A DNA stretch of 64,000 nt from Diaminobutyricimonas sp. LJ205 (GCF_009755725.1 NZ_CP046619.1:620001-684000), one strand, 5' to 3'. Positions 40,383 to 49,474 are shown, counted from the stretch's first letter. A program made the numbers and translations. The notes: generated by a model not told the origin, from the sequence alone.

Positions 40383-42205
40383 TACACAACCGCCAAGGTC
40401 GGCAGGGGCACGGGCACAGGCAACGGCACGGTGAAGGTGACCGCGGTTCCGGCGGGCGATGAGTCGACTTGTAGTGAGCCGTCGAGCGCCTCAGCCCGTG
40501 TGCGCATGGACGCGAGCCCGATGCCCCCAGCGGCAGCCTCCGTCGAGAACCCTGCGCCGTCGTCGCGCACGTTCACCACGAGACATCCCGAGTCGATCGC
40601 CAGCGTGACCGTGGCGTTCTGCGCTCCCGCGTGCCGGAGCACGTTCGCGATGGCCTCATTCACCACACGGTACGCGGCCTCCTCGATCGGGCCGGGCAGC
40701 ACCGGCAGGTCAGCGGCGTGCACGCTGATCGAGACCGGTGCGGTGATGGATGCCACCCGCTCGCGCACCGCGTCGGCCAAGCCGTGCGTCACCAATGCGA
40801 CCGGCCGCAGTTCGTCGAGGATCCGGCGCACGTCGGTGACTGTCCCGGTCAGCTCGGCGCTCAGGATGTCGGCGATCTCCAGCGCCCGATCGACCGACCC
40901 GGCCGCAATCGCATCGCGCAACCCCTGCACACCCAGGGTGACCCCGGTCAGCGACGGGCCGAGCCCGTCGTGGATCTCCCGGCGCAACCGGTCACGCTCG
41001 GTATCCCGAGCGCGCACGACGGCGTCACGCTCCGATTCGAGCTCGTCGGCCAGCCGCACCGCCAGCACGACGGCGGCCAGCTGCGACGCCATCGTCTGCA
41101 GCATCCGCTGGTCGCGGAGCGTGTACCGGCGGCCACTCTCCCTCTCGCCGAGTTCGAGACGACCGACCGGGGTGGCGCCCACCGACAGCACGGCGGTGAA
41201 CGCCGGCGAAAGGGCGGCAGGGGAGTCACCGAACGCGGCGAGTACGCTGCCGCTCGCGTCAATGGCCCGCCCAGCGGATGCCCGCACCGCGCCGCCGATC
41301 CCGGCGAGCACCGCATCGAGCAGCTCATGCTGCTCAGTACCCGAGACCCGCTGCCCGAGCTCGGACAGTGCCTTCACCGGGTCGACGCGGGCTGGAGCTT
41401 CGATTCCGAGCAGCCGATAGCGCAGGATGCCGACCGCGATCGCCGCCGGGAACAGGTACAGCGTCACCAGCTGCGCCCACTGCGCCACGATGTTCGCGCC
41501 GGCGATGTTGGCGATGACGAGCGCGGCCACTGCGGCCAGCAGCCACGCCAGCTGCTGGCGCTCGGGTGATGTTGAGCGGACGAGACGCACCAGGCACAGC
41601 GCCCACACCCCGAGCACCCCGGCGGCATAGATGCCCAGCGGAATCCAGATCTCGGGGCCGGATGTCCCGGCCGGTGTCGGATCGGCGGGCCACGTCCAGT
41701 CGGCGCTCAACTGGGCGAGCAGCCACTGCACCTGCATGGCGACGGCGCCCACGAGCACGGCGATCGTCAGCCAGGTCCAGGACCGAGCGGGCCGAATCCG
41801 CCCGCTCGGGTAGAGCACGGGCAACAGGCCGATGAGCAGGTAGATCACCAGGCCACCGAGCAGGGTCAGCGTGAGTCCGACCAGTCGGGATGCATAGGGT
41901 GAACCGGGATCGATGGCACCCAGGACGCCGGCGGCGGCGAGCGATGCCTCACCGATGGACAGCTGGGTCACCGTGCCGACGGACAGCAGCAGCCAGCCCA
42001 GCGCGTTCACCGGACGCAGCCACGCCAGGACGCCGCCGACGACCGACCAGCTGAGACCCGCGCCGATGCTGGCGAGCGCGATGACGATCGGGTCGGTCGT
42101 CGCAGGTGTGGTGCTACGGGCGGCGCCCTCGGCCCAGGCTGCGGCGCCGGTCGCGCCGACACTCACGACGAGCAACGCGATCGCGACCACCCGGCGCAGC
42201 AACAT
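40382..42205 (-). CDS. NarL-type sensor histidine kinase with membrane and GAF-like regions
   Basis: 607 aa from ATG 42205, chosen because GAGAAG lies 9 nt upstream; ATG 42214 and GTG 42229 are also in frame. About nine hydrophobic helices in residues 1-265 resemble the 7TM/DICT-type sensor parts of actinobacterial kinases. A GAF-like stretch covers about residues 285-400. The HisKA_3 block TERDRLRREIHDGLGPSLTGVTLGVQGL has the phospho-His in REIHD. ATPase: AAYRVVNEAIANVLRHAG and VNVRDDGAGFSTEAAAGGIGLASMRTRAEAL. Divergent from a membrane protein gene across a repeat-rich operator region. Confidence 0.88.
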   Translation of the reverse strand: MLLRRVVAIALLVVSVGATGAAAWAEGAARSTTPATTDPIVIALASIGAGLSWSVVGGVLAWLRPVNALGWLLLSVGTVTQLSIGEASLAAAGVLGAIDPGSPYASRLVGLTLTLLGGLVIYLLIGLLPVLYPSGRIRPARSWTWLTIAVLVGAVAMQVQWLLAQLSADWTWPADPTPAGTSGPEIWIPLGIYAAGVLGVWALCLVRLVRSTSPERQQLAWLLAAVAALVIANIAGANIVAQWAQLVTLYLFPAAIAVGILRYRLLGIEAPARVDPVKALSELGQRVSGTEQHELLDAVLAGIGGAVRASAGRAIDASGSVLAAFGDSPAALSPAFTAVLSVGATPVGRLELGERESGRRYTLRDQRMLQTMASQLAAVVLAVRLADELESERDAVVRARDTERDRLRREIHDGLGPSLTGVTLGVQGLRDAIAAGSVDRALEIADILSAELTGTVTDVRRILDELRPVALVTHGLADAVRERVASITAPVSISVHAADLPVLPGPIEEAAYRVVNEAIANVLRHAGAQNATVTLAIDSGCLVVNVRDDGAGFSTEAAAGGIGLASMRTRAEALDGSLQVDSSPAGTAVTFTVPLPVPVPLPTLAVV

Positions 42206-42234
42206 GGGTCTCATCTTCTCGGTGAGCACCTCGC

Positions 42235-42350
42235 TCGGGCAAGGGCAGATCGCCCGGGTGGTCGGGCACTTTGCCCGAACGGTCGGGGCGACCGACTCTG
42301 CCCTCAGGCAGGACCTCTCGCCGACGATGGTCGCGCCCGAACGTCGGGCG
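42235..42350. promoter_or_regulatory. cluster of inverted repeats with TCGGGC half-sites
   Basis: Perfect repeats TCGGGCA-CTT-TGCCCGA at 42262-42278, CGGTCG-GGG-CGACCG at 42280-42294 and CGCCCGA-ACG-TCGGGCG at 42334-42350, plus a looser TCGGGCA/TCGCCCG pair at 42235-42257. They fill the 165-bp gap between the divergent kinase and membrane-protein genes. Multiple dyads with a shared half-site suggest cooperative binding of one regulator, most simply the adjacent response regulator. Confidence 0.6.
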
Positions 42351-42370
42351 ACCGTCGCAAGGAGACCACA

Positions 42371-43162
42371 ATGTCAACCGAGTCCCGCTCGAGCACCGCC
42401 ACTACACCGGGCAGCAGTCCGGCCACCGCCCCCGCCTCCCGTCGGCGCAGGTACGTGACTTTCCGCATCGCGGCGGTCGTCGCAGCACTGACCTTCCTAG
42501 TGCTGTTCAACGCGCTGCCGGCGTTGCTCACCCCGTGGGTTGACTTCGCCGACACGACGGATCACGGCTGGGCGCGCACCCCCGAACTGCACAGGGTGGC
42601 CGACAGCGGAGCTGCCCTGTTGATGACTGCGGTTGCCGCAGCATCCGTGATCCTGGCCGTGCGTCCGACCCGGAACGCGGCAACGACCATGTGGCTGATC
42701 TCGACTCTGACGATGATCTTCCTGATGAGCATCGGCTCATCCGCGATCCAGGGTCACGATCTGATGGTCGCGGTGATCACCGCCGCGATCCTCCTGGGCG
42801 TCTTCGTTGTCCCGCTGGCCCTGCTGTCGCCCGACCGCCGTAGCCTCCTGCGCGCCGGTGTGACCCAGGCCGTCGGCTCGGCCGCGCCTCGGCCGAGCCG
42901 GTTAGTCCTGCTCGGTCTCAGCTGCCTCATGGCGGCGGGCCCGCTTCTGGGGGTCGGCGTCATCGCCTGGCGCCTCAGCGGTGGTGTCTTCGAGGCTCCG
43001 CAGGAGGACGACGTGATCGGCCTGGCGATGCTCGGCGCTTCGGTCGCGCTCGGAGCCTGGCTCTGCCTGCGTGCGCACGAGGGGTGGCGTGCACTCGCGA
43101 TCCTGCTGCTGGCGATGACCGCCTACGCTGTGGCCGCGGGCGTCAGCCTCGCTCTCGCGTGA
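42371..43162 (+). CDS. multi-helix membrane protein of unknown function
   Basis: 263 aa. A Ser/Thr/Pro-rich 25-residue start and an Arg cluster (SRRRRY) lead into about seven hydrophobic helices, with a short outside loop ALLTPWVDFADTTDHGWARTPELHRVAD between helices 1 and 2. Shine-Dalgarno AAGGAGA 5 nt upstream of ATG 42371. Shares an operator-rich region with the two-component system, so it is a plausible target of it. No recognised family. Confidence 0.62.
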   Translation: MSTESRSSTATTPGSSPATAPASRRRRYVTFRIAAVVAALTFLVLFNALPALLTPWVDFADTTDHGWARTPELHRVADSGAALLMTAVAAASVILAVRPTRNAATTMWLISTLTMIFLMSIGSSAIQGHDLMVAVITAAILLGVFVVPLALLSPDRRSLLRAGVTQAVGSAAPRPSRLVLLGLSCLMAAGPLLGVGVIAWRLSGGVFEAPQEDDVIGLAMLGASVALGAWLCLRAHEGWRALAILLLAMTAYAVAAGVSLALA

Positions 43163-43183
43163 CGACGCCCGCGGCGGGTGGTG

Positions 43184-43705
43184 CTAGCGGGCAGTGCCCG
43201 CGAAGGAGCTCGTGGCCTGGACCGTCGCGGTGTAGTCCGCGTTCGGTTCGTAGATGAAACAAATCACCTCGCGGTCGCCCTCAGCCCAGGTCACCTCGGT
43301 CGGGATGAGTGGCCACACATCGAGCACCGACTCCTGGTAGGAGATACCGACGAACTTGTCGAATTCGGACACGCACCGGTCGCCGGCTTCGGCCAGGACG
43401 GCGTCATTTCCGGGGAACTTTTCGGCCTTGATGTCGTAGGCGAAGTACGCCTCGTTGTCGTGGGGTTCGCTGCACGGCACCGTCGGCACCGAAGCGATCT
43501 CTTCGGTGTCCACGTCGTTCGTGCAGTCGCCGACGCGGATGGAGAAGATGTCCGTGTTTTCATTGCCCGCCGTGATCTGCCCGCTCTCATCACGCTCTGC
43601 CTCGGCCGGGAACAGCCCGCCGATAGCACTGCAGCCAGACAGTGCCAGGGCGGCGGCGCCGACAGTGAGGAGCAAAACGGTCTTCTTCAGTGCAGGAGTA
43701 ATCAC
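43184..43705 (-). CDS. septum formation family lipoprotein
   Basis: 173 aa. Lipoprotein signal MITPALKKTVLLLTVGAAALALSGC (lipobox LSGC). The outer domain matches the actinobacterial Septum_form family: FSIRVGDCTND, VPTVPCSEPHDNEAYFAYDI, AGDRCVSEFDKFVGISYQESVLDVWPLIPTEVTWAEGDREVICFIYE, with four conserved Cys able to form two disulfides. The name comes from a Streptomyces/Mycobacterium septation link; direct function is unknown. Confidence 0.82.
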   Translation of the reverse strand: MITPALKKTVLLLTVGAAALALSGCSAIGGLFPAEAERDESGQITAGNENTDIFSIRVGDCTNDVDTEEIASVPTVPCSEPHDNEAYFAYDIKAEKFPGNDAVLAEAGDRCVSEFDKFVGISYQESVLDVWPLIPTEVTWAEGDREVICFIYEPNADYTATVQATSSFAGTAR

Positions 43706-43810
43706 AACGCGCTTTCTGTGTATTGGCTGGATTCAGCGTTTTGAGCCTATCTCGGGGGTCTGCTTCCCGGGGAAGGGGCCGCTCGTGTCCGGCATTAGAC
43801 TCGGCACCGT

Positions 43811-45265
43811 ATGGCTGATTCCTCCGCACCTCAGGCCCATTCAGATCGTGTCCGGTGGGAGGCGTTCGCCATCTGCGTCGCCGTGGCAGCGCTGACGATC
43901 CTCGACATCTCCAAGATCAACGTCGGTCTGCCCACCATTGAGCATTCACTGCACGGCGGATCGACCGAGTTGCAGCTCATTGTCGCCGGCTATGCCCTCG
44001 CTTTCGGACTGCTGCTGGTGCCCTCAGGGCGACTGGGAGACATCCATTCGCGCAAGATGATGTTCGTGATCGGCCTCAGCGCGTTCACCCTCGCGAGCCT
44101 GCTCTGCGCGCTCGCCCCGAACATCGAGACCCTAGTGATCGGTCGCCTGCTGCAGGGTGCCGCTGCCGGAATTCAGATGCCCCAGGTGCTCGGGCTCATC
44201 CAGCAACTGTTCCAGGGTCCCGCTCGCGGTCGCGCGTTCGGCATGTTCGGCGCGATCATCGGCATCTCCACGGCCATCGGCCCGACACTCGGTGGCGTGC
44301 TGATCGCGATCGGCGGTGAGACGGATGGCTGGCGCCTGCTGTTCTGGATGAACGTACCGCTCGGCGTGCTCGCGTTGATCTTCGCCCTGCGACTGCTGCC
44401 CGCCCAGCAGACGCATGAGGGTACCCGCACCCAGCTTGACCTCGTCGGCATCCTGCTGATCGCGATTGCCACGTTCTGCCTGATGCTGCCGTTCGTGCTG
44501 ACCACCGGCGGGCCGGACGACAACCCCAACCGCTGGTACTGGCTGATCGGGTTCGTGCTTGGCTCAGCCGTGTTCGTCTGGTGGGAACGGCGCTATCTCG
44601 CCCAGGGCAAGTCACCGGTTGTGCAGTTCGCCCTGTTCAAGCTGTCGTCCTACCGCAACGGCCTTCTGATCGGCCTGGCCTACTTCGCAGGCGCGCCCGC
44701 GATGTTCCTGCTCATCGTGCTGTTCGTGCAGGACGGCCTTGGCTTCTCGCCGGTCATCGCGGGTATGGTGAGCATCCCGTTCGCGCTGGCCTCGGCCGTG
44801 GCATCCTGGCTCGGCGGGCGTCTCGTGAACCGTTTCGGACGCAGCCTGGTGCTCCTCGGCGCCTTGCTTGCCGCCGGCGGATTCGCGCTCTGCCTGCCGA
44901 TTGCCGAGTACGCGCCGAAGGACGCGGTGCCCTTGCTCATCGCCGCGGCGATGCTCTTCGCCGGTTTCGGCGGCGGCCTCATCATCTCGCCGAACCAGAC
45001 CATCACGCTGTCCGAGGTCCCGGTCACGCAGGGTGGCGTCGCCGGCTCGGTGGCACAGGTCGCGCAACGGGTCGGTACGGCGATCGGAGTGGCTGCCGGA
45101 TCATCGATCTTTTTCTCGACGATCTTCCGCGAGCGGGATGCTGCGGATCAGGCGGGCGTATACAGCGACGCGTTCCGCAGTGGACTGCTGGTCGGCATCG
45201 CCCTGCTGCTGATGGCGGCGGTGTTCGCCGCGCTTGATCTCAGGAGCGTGCGGCGAGCGCGTTGA
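43811..45265 (+). CDS. MFS multidrug-type exporter (DHA2/14-TMS)
   Basis: 484 aa with about 14 helices. INVGLPTIEHSLHGGSTELQLIVAGYALAFGLLLVPSGRLGDIHSRKMMFVIGLSAF contains the motif D1/A arrangement of DHA2 exporters, and GIIGISTAIGPTLGGVLI-like AIIGISTAIGPTLGGVLI is motif C of proton antiporters. Likely drug or metabolite efflux; substrate unknown. TAGACT lies 9 nt before the start. The 3' end overlaps hisN by 26 bp on the other strand. Confidence 0.85.
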   Translation: MADSSAPQAHSDRVRWEAFAICVAVAALTILDISKINVGLPTIEHSLHGGSTELQLIVAGYALAFGLLLVPSGRLGDIHSRKMMFVIGLSAFTLASLLCALAPNIETLVIGRLLQGAAAGIQMPQVLGLIQQLFQGPARGRAFGMFGAIIGISTAIGPTLGGVLIAIGGETDGWRLLFWMNVPLGVLALIFALRLLPAQQTHEGTRTQLDLVGILLIAIATFCLMLPFVLTTGGPDDNPNRWYWLIGFVLGSAVFVWWERRYLAQGKSPVVQFALFKLSSYRNGLLIGLAYFAGAPAMFLLIVLFVQDGLGFSPVIAGMVSIPFALASAVASWLGGRLVNRFGRSLVLLGALLAAGGFALCLPIAEYAPKDAVPLLIAAAMLFAGFGGGLIISPNQTITLSEVPVTQGGVAGSVAQVAQRVGTAIGVAAGSSIFFSTIFRERDAADQAGVYSDAFRSGLLVGIALLLMAAVFAALDLRSVRRAR

Positions 45266-46040
45266 GCGCAGCCTCGTGCAGCAGGCCGTTGGTGGCCAGG
45301 GCGCTGCCGTGCCAGGGTCCGGGCTCGCCGTCGATGGATGTGAACCGGCCACCGGCTTCTTCGATGATCGGAATCAGCGCCGCCATGTCGTAGGGCTTCA
45401 GATCCGGTTCGCTGACCAGGTCGATCGCCCCCTCGGCGAGCAGCATGTATGACCACATGTCGCCGATGCCCCGCTCGCGCCAAACCGTGCGAGTGAGTTC
45501 GATCACCTGGTCCAGCCGGCCGAACTCATCCCAGCCTTGAAGCCGGTTGAAGCTGATGTTGGCGTTGGCCAGCGTTTCGACGTCGCTCACGCGCAGCCGT
45601 CGCGGTTGGCTGTCGCCGTTGGTCTTGACCCACGCGCCGTCGCCGCGAGCCGCCCACCAGCGCTTGCCAAGTGCGGGGCTGCTGACCACGCCGAGGACCG
45701 GCTCACCGTCGACGGCGAGTGCGATGAGGGTGCCCCAGATCGGCACCCCGCGCAAGAAGTTCGCCGTGCCATCGATCGGATCGATGATCCACTGTCGTGA
45801 GGATTCCCCTTCGACTCCGTACTCCTCGCCGAGGATGCCGTCGCCATGCCGGGACTCGGCAATATGCTCGCGCAGCAGCTTCTCCACGCGCGTATCGGCG
45901 TCGGTGACGTGGGTGTTGTCGGCCTTGAGCCGTACGTCGAGGTTGGCTGCGAGGAAGCGGTCGAGGCTGATGAGGTCGGCTTCGCCCGCCATCGCAAGTG
46001 CAAACGCGAGGTCGTCGCTGAGGGAGTACTGGGTCACCAA
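45240..46040 (-). CDS. hisN: inositol monophosphatase-family histidinol-phosphatase
   Basis: 266 aa. Mg-dependent phosphatase fold: THVTDADTRVEKLLREHIAESRHGDGILGEEYG (Glu ligands), WIIDPIDGTANFLRGVP (DPIDGT metal motif) and SEPDLKPYDMAALIPIIEEAGG (second signature, WDxAA here PYDMAA). Actinobacterial members of this clade act as histidinol-phosphate phosphatase; another inositol-phosphatase-like substrate cannot be excluded. Downstream of rsgA on the same strand with a 33-bp gap. Confidence 0.8.
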   Translation of the reverse strand: MVTQYSLSDDLAFALAMAGEADLISLDRFLAANLDVRLKADNTHVTDADTRVEKLLREHIAESRHGDGILGEEYGVEGESSRQWIIDPIDGTANFLRGVPIWGTLIALAVDGEPVLGVVSSPALGKRWWAARGDGAWVKTNGDSQPRRLRVSDVETLANANISFNRLQGWDEFGRLDQVIELTRTVWRERGIGDMWSYMLLAEGAIDLVSEPDLKPYDMAALIPIIEEAGGRFTSIDGEPGPWHGSALATNGLLHEAALNALAARS

Positions 46041-46073
46041 GCCAGCGTAGTTGCGCGGGCGGCCCCGGCGCTT

Positions 46074-47099
46074 CTAGGCGAGGGTGGTGAGCAGCCGTTG
46101 TGCGGAGTCGTACCGCTCACGGCTGGCCTTGCCTGCCTCGACCGCTTCGGCGATCGCGCAGTCCGGGGCATCCGGCAGATGCGTGCAGCCGCGCGGGCAG
46201 TCCTCGGCAATCTCAGCCAGGTCGGTGAAGGCGCGCAGGATGTTGTCGGGGTTGATGTGCCCGAGGCCGAACGAGCGAACGCCGGGCGTGTCGATGATCC
46301 AACCGCCGGTCGGAACCTTGAGCGACACCGTCGACGACGAGGTGTGACGCCCCCGTCCGGTGACCACGTTCACATGCCCGATTGCCCGGTCAGCGCCGGG
46401 AACCAGGGCGTTCACGAGCGTCGACTTGCCGACCCCGGAATGACCGACCGCGACGGTGCGGTGCCCGTCGAGGGCTCGGGCGATCTCGTCCAGCGGCGGG
46501 TCGCCGAGGTTGCTGGTGAACACGGTGAGACCGAGTCCGGCGAAGTTCGCCAGGAAGGATGTCGGGTCGGCGATATCCGTCTTCGTCACCACCAGCAGCG
46601 GGGTGATCCCCGCGTCGTAGGCGGCCACCAGGTAACGGTCCACCAGCCGGGGGCGCGGTTCGGGGTTCGCCGCGGCGACGACGATGAGCATCTGGTCGGC
46701 GTTCGCGACGATCACCCGCTCGACCGCGTCGGTGTCGTCGGCGCTTCGGCGCAGCAGCGTGGAGCGCTCCTGCAGGCGAACGATCCGGGCGAGGCTGCCC
46801 TCGGCCCCGCTGGTGTCGCCGACCAGGTCGACCACATCGCCGGTCACCACTGACTTCTTGCCCAGTTCGCGAGCGCGGGCGGCGGTCAGGGCGTGTTCGT
46901 CGGCGCCGCCCTCATCGACGAGAACGCCGTAGCGGCCACGGTCGACGGTGAGCACCCGACCGGCCACGGCATTGCCGTGCTCCGGTCGTGTTTTCGTGCG
47001 CGGCCGGTTTGCCTTGGGGTTCGGCCTGGCCTTGTAGCTCGTCTCGTCGTACTCGGAGTACGGTTCGTCCGCGTCATCGTCGTCGGTGAGCCAGCTCAT
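46074..47099 (-). CDS. rsgA: ribosome small subunit-dependent GTPase RsgA
   Basis: 341 aa from ATG 47099 (overlapping the aroA stop). Circularly permuted GTPase for 30S maturation. OB-fold N-terminal part GRVLTVDRGRYGVLVDEG; permuted G motifs VVTKTDIAD (G4) before GHSGVGKSTLVNAL (G1) and DTPGVRSFGL (G3). The C-terminal zinc site is CPRGCTHLPDAPDCAI. An acidic, basic-patch N-terminal 45 residues is typical of actinobacterial versions. Confidence 0.95.
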   Translation of the reverse strand: MSWLTDDDDADEPYSEYDETSYKARPNPKANRPRTKTRPEHGNAVAGRVLTVDRGRYGVLVDEGGADEHALTAARARELGKKSVVTGDVVDLVGDTSGAEGSLARIVRLQERSTLLRRSADDTDAVERVIVANADQMLIVVAAANPEPRPRLVDRYLVAAYDAGITPLLVVTKTDIADPTSFLANFAGLGLTVFTSNLGDPPLDEIARALDGHRTVAVGHSGVGKSTLVNALVPGADRAIGHVNVVTGRGRHTSSSTVSLKVPTGGWIIDTPGVRSFGLGHINPDNILRAFTDLAEIAEDCPRGCTHLPDAPDCAIAEAVEAGKASRERYDSAQRLLTTLA

Positions 47100-48481
47100 G
47101 GCAGAGGCGACTCCCGCAGGCCGCGCCACAGTTCGGGGAACTGCGGCAGCGTCTTGCCGGTTGAGGCGATGTCGTCGATGTCGACCCCGTCCACTGCGAG
47201 ACCGATGATCGCGCCAGCGGTCGCCATCCGGTGATCGGCGTAGGCGTGCCAGAGTCCGCCGCGCAGCGGCTGCGGCTCGATCACGAGCCCGTCGTCGAGT
47301 TCGGTGACCCGCCCGCCGAGGGCGTTGATCTCGGCAGTCAGCGCCGCCAGCCGGTCGGTCTCGTGGCCGCGCAGATGCCCGATCCCGGTGATGCTGCTGC
47401 GGCCGTCGGCCAGGGCCGCGAGAGCGACCAGTGCGGGGGCCAGTTCACCGCCGGTGGAGAGGTCGAGGTCGACCGCGCGGATCGGCTTGCCGCCGACCAG
47501 GCCGGCTCCGCCGTCGATGGTGAGGTCGTCGCCATTGCGGGTGACGGATGCGCCGAACTGTGGCAGCAGATGCTCGAGGTCAGCACCGACCTGGGTGGTG
47601 GCATCCGGCCAGCCCTGAATCGTGACGGTTCCCCCGGCGACGAGCGCGGCGGCAAGGAATGGTGCCGCATTGGACAGGTCGGGTTCGATGGTGAGATCCA
47701 GGGCGGCGATCGGCCCAGGCTCGACGACCCAGACACCCGGCTCCGGGCTCGCGGCGCTGATGCCACGGGCGCGCAGGCAGTGCAGGGTCATCTCGATGTG
47801 CGGCAGGCTCGGCAGCCGCTCGCCGGTGTGCCGCAGCGTGAGCCCATGGGTGAACCGCGGGGCCGCGAGCAGCAGGCCGGAGACGAACTGGCTGGACGCA
47901 CTGGCGTCGATGGCCAACTCGCCACCGTCGACCGTCCCCATGCCGTACAGGCTGAATGGCAGGGCACCGCGGCCGTCGTCGTTCACGTCGACGCCCAGGT
48001 CGCGCAGCGCGTTCAGCACCGGGCGCATCGGCCGCTTGCGGGCGTGCTCGTCACCGTCGAAGGACACCGGGCCGAGCGCAAGCGCAGCCAGCGGCGGCAT
48101 GAACCGCATGACCGTACCGGCGAGGCCGCAGTCGATGGAAACCCCGCCCTGCATCTCCTCGGCTGGGGTGATCCGCAGGTTCGGGCCGTAGGCGCCGTCG
48201 CCATCGACCTCATCGATCTGGGTGCCCAGGGCCTTGAGCGCCTGCACCATCAGCGCACTGTCGCGTGAATGGAGGGGCCAGCGCAGGGTCGACGGGCCAT
48301 CGGCGATCGCCGCGAGCACGAGTTCCCGGTTGGTCAGGCTCTTCGATCCGGGCAGTTGGAGGGACGCCGACAGGGGACCGGTGGCCGTGGGCGCGCGCCA
48401 AGGACCCGGGGCGGTGGCATCTGTTGGAACGTCGTCCCCGTACGGATTGAATTCGGGGTTGGAATACCTGAACACGTGCAT
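47096..48481 (-). CDS. aroA: 3-phosphoshikimate 1-carboxyvinyltransferase (EPSP synthase)
   Basis: 461 aa. Joins shikimate-3-phosphate and PEP in aromatic amino acid synthesis. LPGSKSLTNRELVLAAIADGPSTL (the LPGSKS start), DCGLAGTVMRFMPPLAAL (variant of LGNAGTAMR with Leu-Ala instead of Asn-Ala), KRPMRPVLNALRDLGV, and GHETDRLAALTAEINALGG (R-x-KE-DR segment). The Gly-Leu-Ala-Gly-Thr loop differs from the glyphosate-sensitive class I form; many actinobacteria share it. Heads aroA-rsgA-hisN; its start codon lies inside the divergent sigH promoter. Confidence 0.93.
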   Translation of the reverse strand: MHVFRYSNPEFNPYGDDVPTDATAPGPWRAPTATGPLSASLQLPGSKSLTNRELVLAAIADGPSTLRWPLHSRDSALMVQALKALGTQIDEVDGDGAYGPNLRITPAEEMQGGVSIDCGLAGTVMRFMPPLAALALGPVSFDGDEHARKRPMRPVLNALRDLGVDVNDDGRGALPFSLYGMGTVDGGELAIDASASSQFVSGLLLAAPRFTHGLTLRHTGERLPSLPHIEMTLHCLRARGISAASPEPGVWVVEPGPIAALDLTIEPDLSNAAPFLAAALVAGGTVTIQGWPDATTQVGADLEHLLPQFGASVTRNGDDLTIDGGAGLVGGKPIRAVDLDLSTGGELAPALVALAALADGRSSITGIGHLRGHETDRLAALTAEINALGGRVTELDDGLVIEPQPLRGGLWHAYADHRMATAGAIIGLAVDGVDIDDIASTGKTLPQFPELWRGLRESPLP

Positions 48482-48486
48482 TGGTT
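48461..48486 (+). promoter_or_regulatory. SigH/SigR-type autoregulatory promoter
   Basis: GGAAT at 48461-48465, exactly 18 nt, GTT at 48484-48486: the GGAAT-N18-GTT pattern recognised by SigR/SigH sigma factors. It lies 42 nt before the sigH start and overlaps the first codons of divergent aroA. Confidence 0.75.
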
Positions 48487-48530
48487 ACCAATGTATCGGC
48501 ACTTGCTCGGCGAACGGAGATCCTTAGGTG

Positions 48531-49193
48531 ATGGCCTCACATGCACCGGTTCTAGACTGGCCGCTGATGGACGAAACACCGGACGAGATCGTCCAAGCCC
48601 CCAGCATCGAACCCTCCGCCAGTGAGACGAGAGACCTGTTCGAAGAGCAGGCTTTGCCGTTCATGGACCAGCTGTACGCAGCGGCCATGCGCATGACGAA
48701 GAACCCGGCCGACGCCGCGGATCTTGTCCAGGAGACCTTCGTCAAGGCATTTGCCGCGTTCAGCCAGTTCAAGCAGGGCACGAACCTGAAGGCCTGGCTG
48801 TACCGGATCCTGACGAACACGTTCATCAACACCTACCGCAAGAAGCAGCGTGACCCGTATCGGGGCACGATCGACGAGCTCGAGGATTGGCAGATCGGCG
48901 GTGCCGAGTCAGCCACGGCGACCTCGTCGCGTTCTGCCGAGGCCGAGGCGATCGACCGGATGCCGTCCGGTGCGGTCAAGGATGCCTTGCAAGACATACC
49001 CGAAGACTTCCGTCTGGCCGTCTACCTGGCCGACGTCGAGGGCTTCTCCTACCAGGAGATAGCCGACATTATGAAGACGCCCACTGGAACCGTCATGAGC
49101 CGCCTGCACCGCGGCCGACGGATGCTGCGTGAGCGATTGGCAGACTACGCGGCCGAGCGAGGGATCGCCGCGAGCGGCAGGAGCAGGAAATGA
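48531..49193 (+). CDS. sigH: ECF sigma factor SigH/SigR type
   Basis: 220 aa from ATG 48531 (GTG 48528 also possible; GGAGA 7-10 nt upstream). Thiol-oxidative and heat stress sigma factor. Region 2: [57 protein letters not shown]. Region 4: [50 protein letters not shown] third in-frame ATG at 48567 lies 8 nt after a TAGACT box and could give a shorter form. Followed by its zinc anti-sigma factor with a 4-nt overlap. Confidence 0.93.
   Translation: MASHAPVLDWPLMDETPDEIVQAPSIEPSASETRDLFEEQALPFMDQLYAAAMRMTKNPADAADLVQETFVKAFAAFSQFKQGTNLKAWLYRILTNTFINTYRKKQRDPYRGTIDELEDWQIGGAESATATSSRSAEAEAIDRMPSGAVKDALQDIPEDFRLAVYLADVEGFSYQEIADIMKTPTGTVMSRLHRGRRMLRERLADYAAERGIAASGRSRK
48553..48558 (+). promoter_or_regulatory. 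possible internal leaderless promoter of sigH
   Basis: TAGACT at 48553-48558, 8 nt before ATG 48567. The -35 region is weak (TGATGG at 48529-48534). It would produce a protein lacking the first 12 residues of the long form. Confidence 0.35.
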
Positions 49194-49432
49194 CTGATTG
49201 CGGATGTGAAAAGGCTCGCGCAGAGCTCGAAGAGTACCTGCACCGCGAGTTGAGCGACGAGGACTTCCGGGATGTCTCGGAGCACCTCGCTCACTGCGAG
49301 AACTGCTCGTATGAACACCTGGTCGGGATGACACTCACCCGCAAGGTTCGCGAGGTGTGCCAGGAGAAGGCGCCTGAAGAGTTGCGCGCCGCGGTGCATG
49401 CTCGACTGCTGGAACTTCAGATCTCGAAATAG
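49190..49432 (+). CDS. rsrA: zinc-binding anti-sigma factor (RsrA/RshA type)
   Basis: 80 aa. HLAHCENC is the HxxxCxxC core of zinc-associated anti-sigma factors; the N-terminal Cys pair in MTDCGCEKA supplies further thiols. It holds SigH inactive until oxidation forms a disulfide and releases zinc. Overlaps the sigma gene by 4 nt, so both are made together. A terminator follows 43 bp downstream. Confidence 0.93.
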   Translation: MTDCGCEKARAELEEYLHRELSDEDFRDVSEHLAHCENCSYEHLVGMTLTRKVREVCQEKAPEELRAAVHARLLELQISK

Positions 49433-49474
49433 GCTGCCGACCGGTTCGCTGAGTTTGCGGACCTAATAGACGCA

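Noticed and set aside
48528-48533. GTG 48528 as a separate sigH start form
   Set aside because: It is adjacent to ATG 48531 in the same frame with the same Shine-Dalgarno; the difference is one residue and not meaningful.
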